NCBI GenBank assembly: GCA_004554075.1
Contig: SFOB01000001.1
Location: 56,185 to 120,184 of the forward strand
DNA from: Treponema sp.
Lineage (GTDB): Bacteria > Spirochaetota > Spirochaetia > Treponematales > Treponemataceae
Direction: 5' to 3'
DNA length: 64,000 bases
The notes under the pieces were generated by a model, which saw only the letters and a program-made list of their open reading frames with translations, was not told the origin of the DNA and made no database searches. Position numbers and translations under genes: made by a program. This document shows, piece after piece, positions 26,323 through 36,245 of this stretch; position 1 is the stretch's first letter; each line of letters begins with the position of its first letter.

Positions 26323-28431
26323 ATGAAGAAGCATTTTTTAGCTGCGTTTGTCATCCTTATTTTCTCTGTTCTTTTTTTCTCTTCATGCGGTAATAAACCT
26401 AAATATTTCAGGTATGATGTTTCTAATTATGTTTCTTATATAGAAGCTTCTTCAGACAAGGGCCCTGGATATGTCTTACCGCGTATAGGCGAATTTAAGC
26501 ATCTCGACAAAAACAACATGAGAAATCTCGTAAATCTTATTTCAGATGAGAACAACTTACTCTGGCTTAAGATTCAGTTTATACTTCCAGAAGAATTCAA
26601 AGGAAAAGATATTGGTCTTTTTATCGGCTACCTCCGTGGTGCCGACCTGCTTTTTATTAATAATATTTCAATCCGTCAGTATGGAGAGTTTCCTCCAATG
26701 GAAAACAGTGCGGGCTTCACAGGCCAGTACTTTATGTTTTCTCAATCCCAGCTTAATCAGAATGGTCTCAATACAATACTCATAAAAGTCTGGCCAGATG
26801 CCTTTGGTAGTATTTCTACAAAAATGTTCCTTGGTGAAAGACCGGATATTTACAGTACCGCCGAAAGGATGACCTTCTTTAATTCAAAGATAACCATTTC
26901 CTTTGCCGGTATAATGGTAATTATCTGTTTTATGTATCTGTTTTTATATATCGTAATGAAAAACTATGAAAACAGAAATGTATATCTTTACTTTGCACTG
27001 ATAAATTTCTTTACAGTATTCTTCCTTATACCATTCTTTATTTCTGAAATTGCCTGGGCTAAGCCTATATGGTTTTCTTATTCCCTGCTTATAAGGCTTT
27101 TCTTCTACGGCGGTGCCTTTACTACAATCTATTTTGCAAACTCTTTTATTCTGGCTTTTCTGCGTAAAAAAGAACATAACAGCCTCTTTTACATAAGACT
27201 GGGAATCTTTGTTTTACCTTTGATTTATTCCTTTACCCTTAAATCAACGATTCAATTAAGCGGCTTTATGCCTCTTATTATGATTTTTGGTGCTCTGCAA
27301 TTCTGCTTCAGTATACCATTCCTTGTAAAATCAATTATCATTAAAGAAACAAGAAAGAATTCCCTCTATCTTCTTATTGGCTTTGCGCCTGTCACAACTG
27401 GTGTTGTACTTGATTTCATTCTTAAAATCTTGAATGTGAATCCTAATCTGCCTTTCTTTACAATCTATGGCTGGCAGATTACAACCTTTATCTTCCTGGG
27501 TTCCCTGCTTCTTCGTTTTGGTGCAATGTATATGCACAATACAGAACTCAATACAAAGCTTGCAGAGTTTACAAATCATCTGGAAGATGTAGTTGCCCTC
27601 CGTACAAAAGAGCTTTCAGAAGCAAACTATGTTCTTTCTAAAGGTCTTGAAACTGTAGCACATGTACAGAAAAACTTCCTCCCTCCAAAGAACAAATCCT
27701 TCCGCGGCTGGGATCTCGCAATTTCTTATAATGCCCTTGATAACAATGTTTCCGGCGACCTTTATGATTATTATTTTGCTGACGGCGTACTTGATGGCAT
27801 GGGTATTTTTGATGTTTCAGGTCATGGTATTCCGGCTGGTCTTATGACAATTCTTGCCAAAAGCATTATCAGCCAGCACTTTATTACCGGAATGAATCAG
27901 GACGAATCTATTTCTAATGTCCTCAAGGATATCAACAAATCTTATATTAAAGAAAAGGTTGATGTTGAAAACTATATAACTGGTCTTCTCTTCCGCTTCA
28001 GTGAATTTAATAAAAAAGATATCTGCAGTGTTGAATTTGCAAATGCAGGTCACCCTTACCCTCTTCTCTATAAATCAGAGGAAAACGAGGTAATCGAACT
28101 GAAACAGGAAGATCAGAAACAATATGGTATTCTTGGTGTTGAAGGACTTGATGTTTCCTTCCCACCAGTCAGTTTCCGCATTGCTCAGGACGATATTATC
28201 ATCTGCTATACTGATGGTCTTACAGACTGTGTAAACAGCAAGGGTGAAGATTTTTCAAAAGAAAGAATTGTAAAGATTATAAAAGAATATCATCACGAAA
28301 GTGCCATTATGCTCATGAACCGCATTATGGATAAGTTCAATGACTTTATTGGCCGTGAAAAATATACCGACGATATAACCCTTATGGTACTTAAACGTAC
28401 AAACTCAAAGGATTATATCGAAGAAATCTAA
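26323..28431 (+). CDS. 7TM-DISM sensor with SpoIIE-type PP2C phosphatase domain
   Basis: A 702-residue inner-membrane protein. The N-terminus MKKHFLAAFVILIFSVLFFSSCG looks like a lipoprotein signal with Cys about residue 23. A jelly-roll-like extracellular domain of about 160 residues follows, then seven membrane helices (about residues 190-400) of the 7TMR-DISM type and a short coiled linker. The phosphatase domain starts near HVQKNFLPPKNKSFRGWD and has SGDLYDYYF, FDVSGHGIPAGL and ICYTDGLTDCVN, the metal-binding Asp motifs. Such proteins usually dephosphorylate anti-sigma-factor antagonists; no partner gene is next to it. TATAAT at 26306-26311 lies eleven bases before the ATG without a ribosome-binding site. 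Confidence 0.9.
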   Translation: MKKHFLAAFVILIFSVLFFSSCGNKPKYFRYDVSNYVSYIEASSDKGPGYVLPRIGEFKHLDKNNMRNLVNLISDENNLLWLKIQFILPEEFKGKDIGLFIGYLRGADLLFINNISIRQYGEFPPMENSAGFTGQYFMFSQSQLNQNGLNTILIKVWPDAFGSISTKMFLGERPDIYSTAERMTFFNSKITISFAGIMVIICFMYLFLYIVMKNYENRNVYLYFALINFFTVFFLIPFFISEIAWAKPIWFSYSLLIRLFFYGGAFTTIYFANSFILAFLRKKEHNSLFYIRLGIFVLPLIYSFTLKSTIQLSGFMPLIMIFGALQFCFSIPFLVKSIIIKETRKNSLYLLIGFAPVTTGVVLDFILKILNVNPNLPFFTIYGWQITTFIFLGSLLLRFGAMYMHNTELNTKLAEFTNHLEDVVALRTKELSEANYVLSKGLETVAHVQKNFLPPKNKSFRGWDLAISYNALDNNVSGDLYDYYFADGVLDGMGIFDVSGHGIPAGLMTILAKSIISQHFITGMNQDESISNVLKDINKSYIKEKVDVENYITGLLFRFSEFNKKDICSVEFANAGHPYPLLYKSEENEVIELKQEDQKQYGILGVEGLDVSFPPVSFRIAQDDIIICYTDGLTDCVNSKGEDFSKERIVKIIKEYHHESAIMLMNRIMDKFNDFIGREKYTDDITLMVLKRTNSKDYIEEI

Positions 28432-28433
28432 CA

Positions 28434-30269
28434 TTACTCGCTTTCGCCTTCTGTTTCAGTTTCTTCTGAAGCTGCTTCTTCTGTTGCAGCCTCATTATCT
28501 TCAGCAGCTGGAGCAGTTTCTACCCTAGAAGCAGGAGCTGGAACCGGAGCCGCTTCACGGTAAACAAGTCTTACCTTTTCAAACTCTGTCTTATGACGAG
28601 ACTTCAACAGAAGTGTTTCAGAACTCTTTTTATATACGTATCCCGAAGAATTATAGGTCTCAAAGCGAGGGTCTGTTCGGAAGGCCATATCATAGATATA
28701 AATTGAATTAAACTGAGGAATACCCTTAAGAATAACGTAGTGAGTATCACCTTCAGGGAAATCAATTGTAAAGTTATATTCTTCGCTTGAACGGTCAAGT
28801 TTAATAGATTTTGCACAGGTCCAGGCCCATACTTTTTTGCCTTCAGAATCATAAATCTTTTCAACATGAGGATAGAAAGGATTATTAAAGGCAACAACAG
28901 GATAAAGGTTACTGAGTGTACGCAAATCAAAGGAAGAACTTTCTGCAAGGTAAGAATTTACAATTGCATAACCGGCTTTTTCCAGTGTCTCATTTTCTGT
29001 GAGCTTACCATAACGCAAAAGTGCAATACCAGTTTCAACTGCCTGATTTACAGAAAGGAAGGTATCATTTTCAGAAATTGTAAGAATGTTTCCTTCAAAC
29101 TTGCAGGCTTCTGTAATGCGCTCAATTCCAGGTTCCAGTATAGGTTCAAGGATAGATGCATAAGAAGGAGAAAGCTCCATAAGATCTGCATATACCTGAA
29201 GAATGCCGGAAATCTGTGCAATTGTAAGGCTTTCAGGCTCTGCCGCTGCTGCATTCAAAAGAAGCTTTTTAACAGTTGTCTGTCCCTGCTGCAGGTAAAT
29301 AAAGTCTGCAATCTTATGAACAGTAAAGAGGTCAAAAGTGCCCTTTTCTGCACTGTCAGCAATGCGGCGTTCATAATCTCTCATTACCTTTTCAAGGTTT
29401 GTATTCATATCTTCAAGAGTATTAAAATATGGTGCAGAAAGATATGTTCTCTGTCGGCTCTTCTTTATGCTGTCTGGAACCATATCTACAGCCCGTATAA
29501 AGTTACCTGTTTCTGCCTGTGCGGCAACATAAGAAACAGCAACCTGCTCTGTAATATTTGATTCAACATTGTTTGCTTCAAACAGGCTGATAAGATTGCG
29601 TTTAAGCTGACCGACAGTCTTATTAAACTCTGCAGCACTTGCAATAGGTTCGTTTACAATATCATCAAATGTAAATTTCTGGTTAGCATCATATACAGAA
29701 TAAGTTGCAAAGTAATTGCGTGGAGTAAAATCAAAGTAACCGGCACGTACTGCATGACCGGCAAGTTCCCAGGCATTACGCTTTCCTGCAAATACAACAC
29801 TGTCTTTTTCAACCTTCTGCACAGACATATTTGAAGAATAGCTGTAAGGAATAGAAAAATCACTTACTCCATCAGGTAAATCAGACAAAATAGCGAGAGA
29901 AGAAGATGCATCTTCCGAAGCAAGTTCAAACGTAACCTTTACATCTTCTGAGAATTTTAATGTAATAGAAAGAGGTTCATCCTGTACGACATCTTCAAGT
30001 GTTACAGAAGCCTCCTGACCATCTTTCTTGATTGATGCAGGATTCTGGTCATCAAAATAAAAATTTACACCATTATAGGAGATTCTTGCCTTGTTTTTAT
30101 AAGCAAAACTGCCCTCTTTCTCATCCAGAGCTTCGAGGGTTATCTGAAGGTTTCCGATTTTTTTTATAATTGTGGAATCTGTTCTAAATTGCAGGACAAA
30201 AATGCCGATGATAATAACGATATCGACAATAAGCAGTCCTAATGCTTTTTTTAATATCCGAAAATTCAT
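28434..30269 (-). CDS. Unknown N-terminally anchored extracytoplasmic protein
   Basis: No family recognised. The 611-residue protein has one N-terminal membrane segment (LLIVDIVIIIGIFVLQF). The next 150 residues look beta-rich (for example ARISYNGVNFYFDDQNP). A helical middle and a second beta-rich region near residue 510 (VILKGIPQFNSIYIYDM) follow, and the tail is low-complexity Pro/Ala/Glu (AAEDNEAATEEAASEETETE). The body is most likely periplasmic. Its stop is two bases from the stop of the convergent phosphatase gene. TATAAT occurs four bases before the ATG. It diverges from the TPR lipoprotein gene, so an envelope role is plausible but unproven. Confidence 0.8.
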   Translation of the reverse strand: MNFRILKKALGLLIVDIVIIIGIFVLQFRTDSTIIKKIGNLQITLEALDEKEGSFAYKNKARISYNGVNFYFDDQNPASIKKDGQEASVTLEDVVQDEPLSITLKFSEDVKVTFELASEDASSSLAILSDLPDGVSDFSIPYSYSSNMSVQKVEKDSVVFAGKRNAWELAGHAVRAGYFDFTPRNYFATYSVYDANQKFTFDDIVNEPIASAAEFNKTVGQLKRNLISLFEANNVESNITEQVAVSYVAAQAETGNFIRAVDMVPDSIKKSRQRTYLSAPYFNTLEDMNTNLEKVMRDYERRIADSAEKGTFDLFTVHKIADFIYLQQGQTTVKKLLLNAAAAEPESLTIAQISGILQVYADLMELSPSYASILEPILEPGIERITEACKFEGNILTISENDTFLSVNQAVETGIALLRYGKLTENETLEKAGYAIVNSYLAESSSFDLRTLSNLYPVVAFNNPFYPHVEKIYDSEGKKVWAWTCAKSIKLDRSSEEYNFTIDFPEGDTHYVILKGIPQFNSIYIYDMAFRTDPRFETYNSSGYVYKKSSETLLLKSRHKTEFEKVRLVYREAAPVPAPASRVETAPAAEDNEAATEEAASEETETEGESE

Positions 30270-30330
30270 TGTAATTATAGTTTAGCCAATGATTCGGTTA
30301 ATTTCAACTATATAAAGGAAAGTAAAAAGA

Positions 30331-31767
30331 ATGATTAAGAAAAATAAGTCAAAGATTTTGCTGATTCTTGCTGCAGGAAGCTTTTTTGCCTCTGCTGTAT
30401 TCTTTACAGGTTGTGCAACTGCCCCAAAAGCAGATAGTCCAGAGGTTACAAAAACTGAACCTAAAAAAGAAAGCACAAAGCCAGAACCAAAGGATCCGCC
30501 TAACGTAAAATTTGTAAAGCAGCTTAAAATTCTGCTGGAAAAGGGAGATACAAAGGGCGCCATTGCTCATTTTGCTGATATTCCAAGCACTCTTAAAAAT
30601 GATCTTGAACTCAAAAATCTTCTTGGAGCCCTTTATTATTCAGATGCTCAGTATGATAATGCCATTTCTACAGCAAATGAAGTACTTGAAATTCAGCCGG
30701 AAAATATGGAAGCCCTTGAACTTATTTCAATGTGTGCAAAGGCAAAAGGTGACAAGGCTGGATACAAAGCCGCTGCAGACCGCATTCTTTCAGCAGATCC
30801 ATACAATGCTGCTGTAAATATCCAGAAGGCAGAAGAATATGCCGTAAACAAAAAATACAAGATGGCCCGCGATTCATACAAGAAGGCCCTTCGCGGAGAT
30901 CCTGAAAATACAGATGCACTTTTCGGCTATGCCCAGATGTCTTACTATACTGATGACATAAAAACTGCTTCAGAAACTTTCCTCAGAATTCTTGATAAAG
31001 ATCCTGAAAATGCAGCTGCCCTCGCCTACATGGGAAAGCTTGCTTACGAAGAAGAAAACTACCTTCGTGCTACAAAATTCATTCAGCAGGCTATTAAGCA
31101 GGATCCTTCAAACTATGATTACTGGCTGGATTACGGAACCTACCTTCGCTATCAGGGAAAATTTAATGATGCGGCCCAAGCTTGGATTAAGGCTGCTCAG
31201 CTGGATCCAAGCTACTTCCTTGCCTATGCATATCTCGCAGGAAATTATGATGATTTAGGCCAGTGGGATGAAGCCCTTGAAAATTACCACAAAGTAATTG
31301 AAACAAATCCTAAATATTTTTATGCATACGAATCAACTGCAATTCTTGAATATCGTGCCAAGAATTATGAAAATGCAATCAAATACTTCACAAAAACCTA
31401 TGAGTTTAGTTCAAGCTATGCTTATACTCTTATGATTGCAGCCTGCTGGTTCAAACTCAATAAGCCACAGGAAGCAAAAAAGGTTTTGGCAGCCCAGCTC
31501 AAAAAACTCGACTCTAAATCAACTGAATACGAACTCGTTCGTTTCTTCCATGATAATTACAACAGAAATGCAGAATCAAACCTGATTCAGAAAATCACTA
31601 AAGAAAGCAATAGCAACAACCGCGGTAAAATGCTATTCTACATGGGACTCTATTATGAGTTGAACAAGGCAGAAGAACTTGCAAACGAATACTATGCAAA
31701 AGTTACAGATTTGAAAGCTCCTATGTTCTTTGAATACAGAATTGCCGAATGGGGATTGCAGAAATGA
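30331..31767 (+). CDS. TPR-repeat lipoprotein
   Basis: A 478-residue exported protein. The signal peptide ends in the lipobox FFTGCATAP (Cys about residue 29). After a Lys/Pro/Glu-rich linker there are about eight to ten tetratricopeptide repeats, for example YLRATKFIQQAIKQDPSNYD and WDEALENYHKVIETNPKYFY. TPR lipoproteins are protein-binding scaffolds at the envelope; the partner is unknown. AAGGA lies upstream of the ATG. Its stop overlaps the start of the TraB gene (ATGA), so the two are translationally coupled. Confidence 0.88.
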   Translation: MIKKNKSKILLILAAGSFFASAVFFTGCATAPKADSPEVTKTEPKKESTKPEPKDPPNVKFVKQLKILLEKGDTKGAIAHFADIPSTLKNDLELKNLLGALYYSDAQYDNAISTANEVLEIQPENMEALELISMCAKAKGDKAGYKAAADRILSADPYNAAVNIQKAEEYAVNKKYKMARDSYKKALRGDPENTDALFGYAQMSYYTDDIKTASETFLRILDKDPENAAALAYMGKLAYEEENYLRATKFIQQAIKQDPSNYDYWLDYGTYLRYQGKFNDAAQAWIKAAQLDPSYFLAYAYLAGNYDDLGQWDEALENYHKVIETNPKYFYAYESTAILEYRAKNYENAIKYFTKTYEFSSSYAYTLMIAACWFKLNKPQEAKKVLAAQLKKLDSKSTEYELVRFFHDNYNRNAESNLIQKITKESNSNNRGKMLFYMGLYYELNKAEELANEYYAKVTDLKAPMFFEYRIAEWGLQK

Positions 31768-32942
31768 GCCAGACTCAAATTAAGCTGGAGTTTAATGGCC
31801 GCAAGATAACTCTTGTGGGCACAGCACATGTTTCTAAAGAAAGTGTAGAAGAAGTAAAAGAAACTATTAACAATATTAATCCGGATTGTGTTGCCGTAGA
31901 GCTTGATGAAAAGCGTGCAGAATCAATTAAAAATCCTTCACGCTACAGCCAGCTGGACCTGGTAAAGGTTTTAAAGCGCAAGGAAGGCTTTTTGCTGCTT
32001 GCAAACCTTATGCTCGCTTCTTACCAGCGCAGAATGGGACTTAATGCAGGCGTAAAGCCCGGCGACGAAATGATTGCCGCTATGAACGCTGCAGACGAGC
32101 ACAAAATCCGCTGTTCTCTTGTAGACCGCCCTATTCAGATTACTCTTAAACGTGCCTGGGGCAAAAACTCTTTCTGGGGTAAATGCAAGCTTCTTGCAAC
32201 TCTTATTTCAAGCGCTTTCAGCAAAGAGGAAATTGATCCACAGGAAATAGAAAAGCTTAAAGAGCGCAATGAAATGGATTCCATGATGAACGAGCTTTCA
32301 GAATATATGCCTGTCATCAAGCAGGTTTTGATTGATGAGCGAGACCAGTATCTTGCTTCAAAAATCTGGGAGTCTGAAGGTGATAACATTGTAGCAGTTC
32401 TTGGAGCAGGTCACCTTCCTGGAGTTCAGGCATATCTTGAAAAACTTGGCAGCGGCACAGCCTCTTCAAATGTTTCAGAAATCAGTCAACTTCCAAAACC
32501 TGGCATTGCCGGTAAACTTTTAGCCTTTGTAATTCCAGCCTGTATCATTGGTCTGATTGCAGCAGGCTTTGTTTACGGCGGACTTCATGCAGGAACCCAG
32601 ATTCTTTCTACCTGGTTCCTTTGGAATGCAATTCCGGCAGCAGTTCTTACAGCCCTGGCCTTTGGACACCCTCTTGCTATTCTTGTTGGCTTCATTGGAG
32701 CACCTTTTACTTCCCTTTGTCCTTTTGTTGGAATAGGCTTTTGTACAGCAATTGTTCAGGCCCTTGTTTGTAAGCCAAAGGTTAGTGATATGGAAAGCCT
32801 TCAGGACGATGTAAATCTTCGTGGCTTTTATAAAAATAGAATTTTAAGAACTCTTCTTGTATTCATATTATCTTCTCTTGGAAGCACACTCGGTACCTTT
32901 ATTGGTGGTGCAGACATTATAGGCATACTTCAGGGTCTATAA
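31764..32942 (+). CDS. TraB/PrgY-family membrane protein
   Basis: A 392-residue protein. The N-terminal part has the family signature ITLVGTAHVSKESVEEV and PDCVAVELDEKR, then GAGHLPGVQAYLEKL, as in the TraB/PrgY/GumN-related (TIKI-like) superfamily, some members of which are metalloproteases. The C-terminal part has about four membrane helices (for example LLAFVIPACIIGLIAAGFVY). PrgY of Enterococcus blocks peptide pheromones; the role here is unknown. The start at 31764 overlaps the stop of the TPR gene. After the stop a weak hairpin and a run of eight T could end the transcript. Confidence 0.87.
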   Translation: MSQTQIKLEFNGRKITLVGTAHVSKESVEEVKETINNINPDCVAVELDEKRAESIKNPSRYSQLDLVKVLKRKEGFLLLANLMLASYQRRMGLNAGVKPGDEMIAAMNAADEHKIRCSLVDRPIQITLKRAWGKNSFWGKCKLLATLISSAFSKEEIDPQEIEKLKERNEMDSMMNELSEYMPVIKQVLIDERDQYLASKIWESEGDNIVAVLGAGHLPGVQAYLEKLGSGTASSNVSEISQLPKPGIAGKLLAFVIPACIIGLIAAGFVYGGLHAGTQILSTWFLWNAIPAAVLTALAFGHPLAILVGFIGAPFTSLCPFVGIGFCTAIVQALVCKPKVSDMESLQDDVNLRGFYKNRILRTLLVFILSSLGSTLGTFIGGADIIGILQGL

Positions 32943-33020
32943 GAGTATTCTTATTTTCAGAATTTACTGTTTCTTTTTTTTTGATTTTCCGTTTTTATAT
33001 CAGATAGACAGGAGAAACAA

Positions 33021-34469
33021 ATGAAGAAACAGAAATTTCTGATTATTACAGTACTCTCACTTTTTTGTTACGGACTTTATTCAGAAACTCCAGAAAACAA
33101 GTCAGAACTTAATCTGCCAGATACAACTCAGCTGCTGCTTTCATATATCGAAAACGATACCGAACTTAAAAACCTTACAATAGCAGCAAAAAAGGCAGCT
33201 CTTTCTTATGATGCCACAAAAATTGATAATGGTTTTGATATAAGCCTTGCCAGCGGAAATGTAACCATAAAACTTTCTGAAGATGGAACAAGCATTTATG
33301 CTTCTCCCTCTGCAAAAGTAAAACTGCCTCAGGCATCTAATCTTTCTGCCCAGGTTACTACAAGCGTTAATTATTCTGAAAACTCCACAAGCATTTCTGA
33401 CACTTCCCTTGCTCTTGGAGTTGATATTCTTTCTACCTCTACCCTTTCCAATAAAATCTCTCTTATGAAAGCAGAGCGTTCAGTAGTTGAAGCAGAACGA
33501 AAACTTGGAAAAAGAGTTCTTAATGCAGAAAAGGAGTTTTATACTGAGCTCAAAAAACTTCTTACTTCAATCAATTCAATTATGACAGCAAAGGAAAATC
33601 TTTACAGCGACGAAATTGATTTTGAAGCAGTAAAGATTCAGGGCTATTCAAAAGCTTCCTCAACCTACCGCAAGGCAGAGCTTAAGGTTATTACAGATCA
33701 ACATGATATTGAAGCAAGCCTTCATACCCTTATTCACGACTGTGTAGTATTCTATAAAAAATGCGGCTTTGATATCCAGATTGATGATAATACAGATTTA
33801 ATGAGTCTTGTTCCTTCAGATATTGAAGCAGGTACTCCTCTTAATATTCTGGACTTTGAAAAGGAAAATTATACTTCTATTGAAAGTGCTAACTGGACTT
33901 ATAAAATCAACAGCATGGAAAGAAGTACAAATAAGAACTATTCTCTTTCTGCTTCTGCCGGTTACACCTTTGATAATTCATCAACAAATTCAGATTCAAT
34001 TGATGCAGGACTTTCCGGTTCTATTGGAGGCCTTTCTCTTGGAGCCGGGGTCAGCATTCCTGTTGGTGCTGCATCAAACTATCCTGCTATAACCTTAAGC
34101 ATGAGTCTTAATCCAAATACTTTCCGTAAAAACAGCATTACAAAACAGCAGAATTCCCTTACAGAAGAACAGGAACTCCTGGCAATAACTGCTGCTGAAA
34201 CTGAATACGAAACTCTGGTTGTTGAAACCCAGCAGAAACTGGATTCCCTTCTCTGGGAAGAAAAGTCCCTTGAAGAAAATGTTTCGCTGTATGCAGAACT
34301 TGAAAAAGATATGTCTGTCCTGTACAAGCAGGGCTTTACCAGTGAAAGTGAATATCTTTCCGCCCAGACAAATCTTAATTCATACATAATCAAAAAGGTT
34401 ATAAATCAGATTGAACTGATAATGTATAACGATGACGTTGTAATGAACTTTATCCCAAAGGAGAACTAA
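33021..34469 (+). CDS. TolC-family outer membrane efflux protein
   Basis: A 482-residue protein with a cleavable signal peptide (MKKQKFLIITVLSLFCYGLYSE). It has the long helical repeats and two serine-rich beta-strand regions expected of TolC channels (SPSAKVKLPQASNLSAQVTT and later LSASAGYTFDNSSTNSDS). AGGAGA precedes the ATG at good spacing. It is the first of four tightly spaced genes (channel, adaptor, ATPase, permease) that together make a MacAB-TolC-like tripartite pump. The only gap of note is the 1-25 bases between genes. Confidence 0.85.
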   Translation: MKKQKFLIITVLSLFCYGLYSETPENKSELNLPDTTQLLLSYIENDTELKNLTIAAKKAALSYDATKIDNGFDISLASGNVTIKLSEDGTSIYASPSAKVKLPQASNLSAQVTTSVNYSENSTSISDTSLALGVDILSTSTLSNKISLMKAERSVVEAERKLGKRVLNAEKEFYTELKKLLTSINSIMTAKENLYSDEIDFEAVKIQGYSKASSTYRKAELKVITDQHDIEASLHTLIHDCVVFYKKCGFDIQIDDNTDLMSLVPSDIEAGTPLNILDFEKENYTSIESANWTYKINSMERSTNKNYSLSASAGYTFDNSSTNSDSIDAGLSGSIGGLSLGAGVSIPVGAASNYPAITLSMSLNPNTFRKNSITKQQNSLTEEQELLAITAAETEYETLVVETQQKLDSLLWEEKSLEENVSLYAELEKDMSVLYKQGFTSESEYLSAQTNLNSYIIKKVINQIELIMYNDDVVMNFIPKEN

Positions 34470-34470
34470 T

Positions 34471-35541
34471 ATGAAAAAGAAGATAAAAATAATAATTATC
34501 TGCGCAGCAGTTTTATTTGTAATCGGTGCTGGTCTTGTAGTGCTAAAAACTCTTTTGAGCTCAAAAGGCAGCGAAAAGGTTTTATATACTGCAAATCTTG
34601 AAACCTACGAAAACATTATTGAAATCTCAGGAACGGTTGCAGCAGCCCAGGAACAGACTCTGCAGGCCCGCAGTGCAGGAACCGTTACTGCTGTTTATGT
34701 AAAGGCCGGCGACAAGGTAAAGAAAGGCGACATAATCATTCAGCTGGATGATTCAGAGCAGCTCTATAATCTTGAAAAGCAGGAATACAATATGGCTACA
34801 AAAAAACTTACTGCCTCTGCCCGTGAGCTTAGACTTCTGGAAACTGAACGCAATTCTCTTTTGCAGAAGGTAGAGGACCGCAAGGTAACTGCAACCTTTG
34901 ACGGTATTATTGCAGATCTTGATGTAGCTGTTGGAGATTCTCTTGAAGCAAAGGATACAGTAGGAACTCTTGTAAACATTGATTATCTTACTGCCGAGGT
35001 TGAAGTTACAGAAACTGATGTTTCAAAACTTAAGGTTGGCCAGACTGTAAACTTTACCTTCCCGGCTTACAGCAACAAAACTGTAACTGGTTATGTTACC
35101 GGCTGGCCTGCAATCGGTGAAGTAACTTCGCGTGGTGCAACTGTTGTAAAAGCAAAACTCCGCATTGACGAATATCCGGAAGAAATTCTTCCTAACTTTT
35201 CATTCACAGGAAAAATAGAAATCAGTCCTACAGAACAGTATATTGTAGTTTCCCGTTATGCCATTGGCTATGAAAATAAAGAGCCTTATGTAGTGCTCGC
35301 AAAAGGAAATGAAAAACGTTCTGTAAAGGTTCAGCCTTATGGCAGCGAATATGTAAAGGTTCTCGAAGGTCTTGAAGGCGGTGAAGTTCTTTTACAGCAG
35401 ACAACTCCAAAACGCTCTGGCATGAACCGCAACAGAGGCGGAATGCCTGGTGGTTCTGGAAGCAGTAAAAACAGCAGCGGCAGTGGTGCACCAGCCGGCG
35501 GCTTCCCAGGTGGTGGTGGCTTCCCTGGCGGCCCGATGTAA
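34471..35541 (+). CDS. Periplasmic adaptor (MacA/HlyD-like membrane fusion protein)
   Basis: A 356-residue protein with an N-terminal membrane anchor (IIIICAAVLFVIGAGLVVL), then a lipoyl half-motif (VTAVYVKAGDKVKKGDIII), a short coiled-coil hairpin (about residues 95-130), the second lipoyl half (FDGIIADLDVAVGDSLEAKD) and beta-barrel and membrane-proximal domains. It bridges the inner-membrane ABC transporter to the TolC-like channel encoded just upstream. The last 35 residues are Gly/Ser/Pro-rich (RNRGGMPGG ... GGFPGGGGFPGGPM), a tail not needed by known MacA proteins. It starts one base after the TolC-family stop, preceded by AAAGGAG. Confidence 0.88.
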   Translation: MKKKIKIIIICAAVLFVIGAGLVVLKTLLSSKGSEKVLYTANLETYENIIEISGTVAAAQEQTLQARSAGTVTAVYVKAGDKVKKGDIIIQLDDSEQLYNLEKQEYNMATKKLTASARELRLLETERNSLLQKVEDRKVTATFDGIIADLDVAVGDSLEAKDTVGTLVNIDYLTAEVEVTETDVSKLKVGQTVNFTFPAYSNKTVTGYVTGWPAIGEVTSRGATVVKAKLRIDEYPEEILPNFSFTGKIEISPTEQYIVVSRYAIGYENKEPYVVLAKGNEKRSVKVQPYGSEYVKVLEGLEGGEVLLQQTTPKRSGMNRNRGGMPGGSGSSKNSSGSGAPAGGFPGGGGFPGGPM

Positions 35542-35565
35542 TCTGTAAGCTTTAAGGAGTATCTT

Positions 35566-36243
35566 ATGGAAACTGTAGTAAGCTTACAAAAGGTAGTAAA
35601 AACCTACGTTATGGGCGAGAACGAAGTTCATGCTTTACGAGGAATCAGTTTTGATATCGACCAGGGAGAATTTGTTTCTATAATGGGACCTTCCGGTTCT
35701 GGTAAATCTACCTGCATGAACATGATCGGCTGTCTGGACCGCCCTACTTCTGGCATTGTAAAGATTAATGGACGTGAAACTGCCTTAATGAGTGAAAAGG
35801 AACTGGCTGTGTTACGAAATCAGACTGTTGGTTTTGTATTCCAGCAGTATCATCTGATTCCGGCAATGAACATTCTGGAAAATGTAATGCTTCCTTTGAA
35901 ATACCAGAAGATAGAACGAACTGTCCGAATGGAAAAGGCCACAGCAGCTCTTGAGGCAGTAGGTCTTGGGGAAAGAATCCATCACAGACCGCATGAACTT
36001 TCGGGTGGACAAAAACAGCGTGTTGCAATTGCCCGCGCCATGGTAACCCAGCCAAAGATTCTTCTGGCGGATGAGCCTACCGGAGCTCTGGATACAGAAA
36101 CTGGTAAACAGGTTATGGAAATGTTCCGTGCGATTAATAAGGAACGAGGTACCACAATAATCATTGTAACCCATGACCCGCGAATCGGAGACTCAACAGA
36201 ACGCTGCATCAGGATACTTGATGGACAGATTGTGGAGGGATAA
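35566..36243 (+). CDS. ABC transporter ATPase of the MacB/LolD type
   Basis: A 225-residue ATP-binding subunit. Walker A GPSGSGKST, Q-loop VFQQYHLIPAMN, signature LSGGQKQRVAIARAM, Walker B ILLADEPTGALD and the H-loop VTHDP are intact. The size and the NILENVMLPL segment are typical of the LolD/MacB/FtsE group. It pairs with the FtsX-like permease two bases downstream, so ATPase and permease are separate here, unlike E. coli MacB where they are fused. AAGGAG lies upstream of the ATG. Confidence 0.93.
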   Translation: METVVSLQKVVKTYVMGENEVHALRGISFDIDQGEFVSIMGPSGSGKSTCMNMIGCLDRPTSGIVKINGRETALMSEKELAVLRNQTVGFVFQQYHLIPAMNILENVMLPLKYQKIERTVRMEKATAALEAVGLGERIHHRPHELSGGQKQRVAIARAMVTQPKILLADEPTGALDTETGKQVMEMFRAINKERGTTIIIVTHDPRIGDSTERCIRILDGQIVEG

Positions 36244-36245
36244 TT

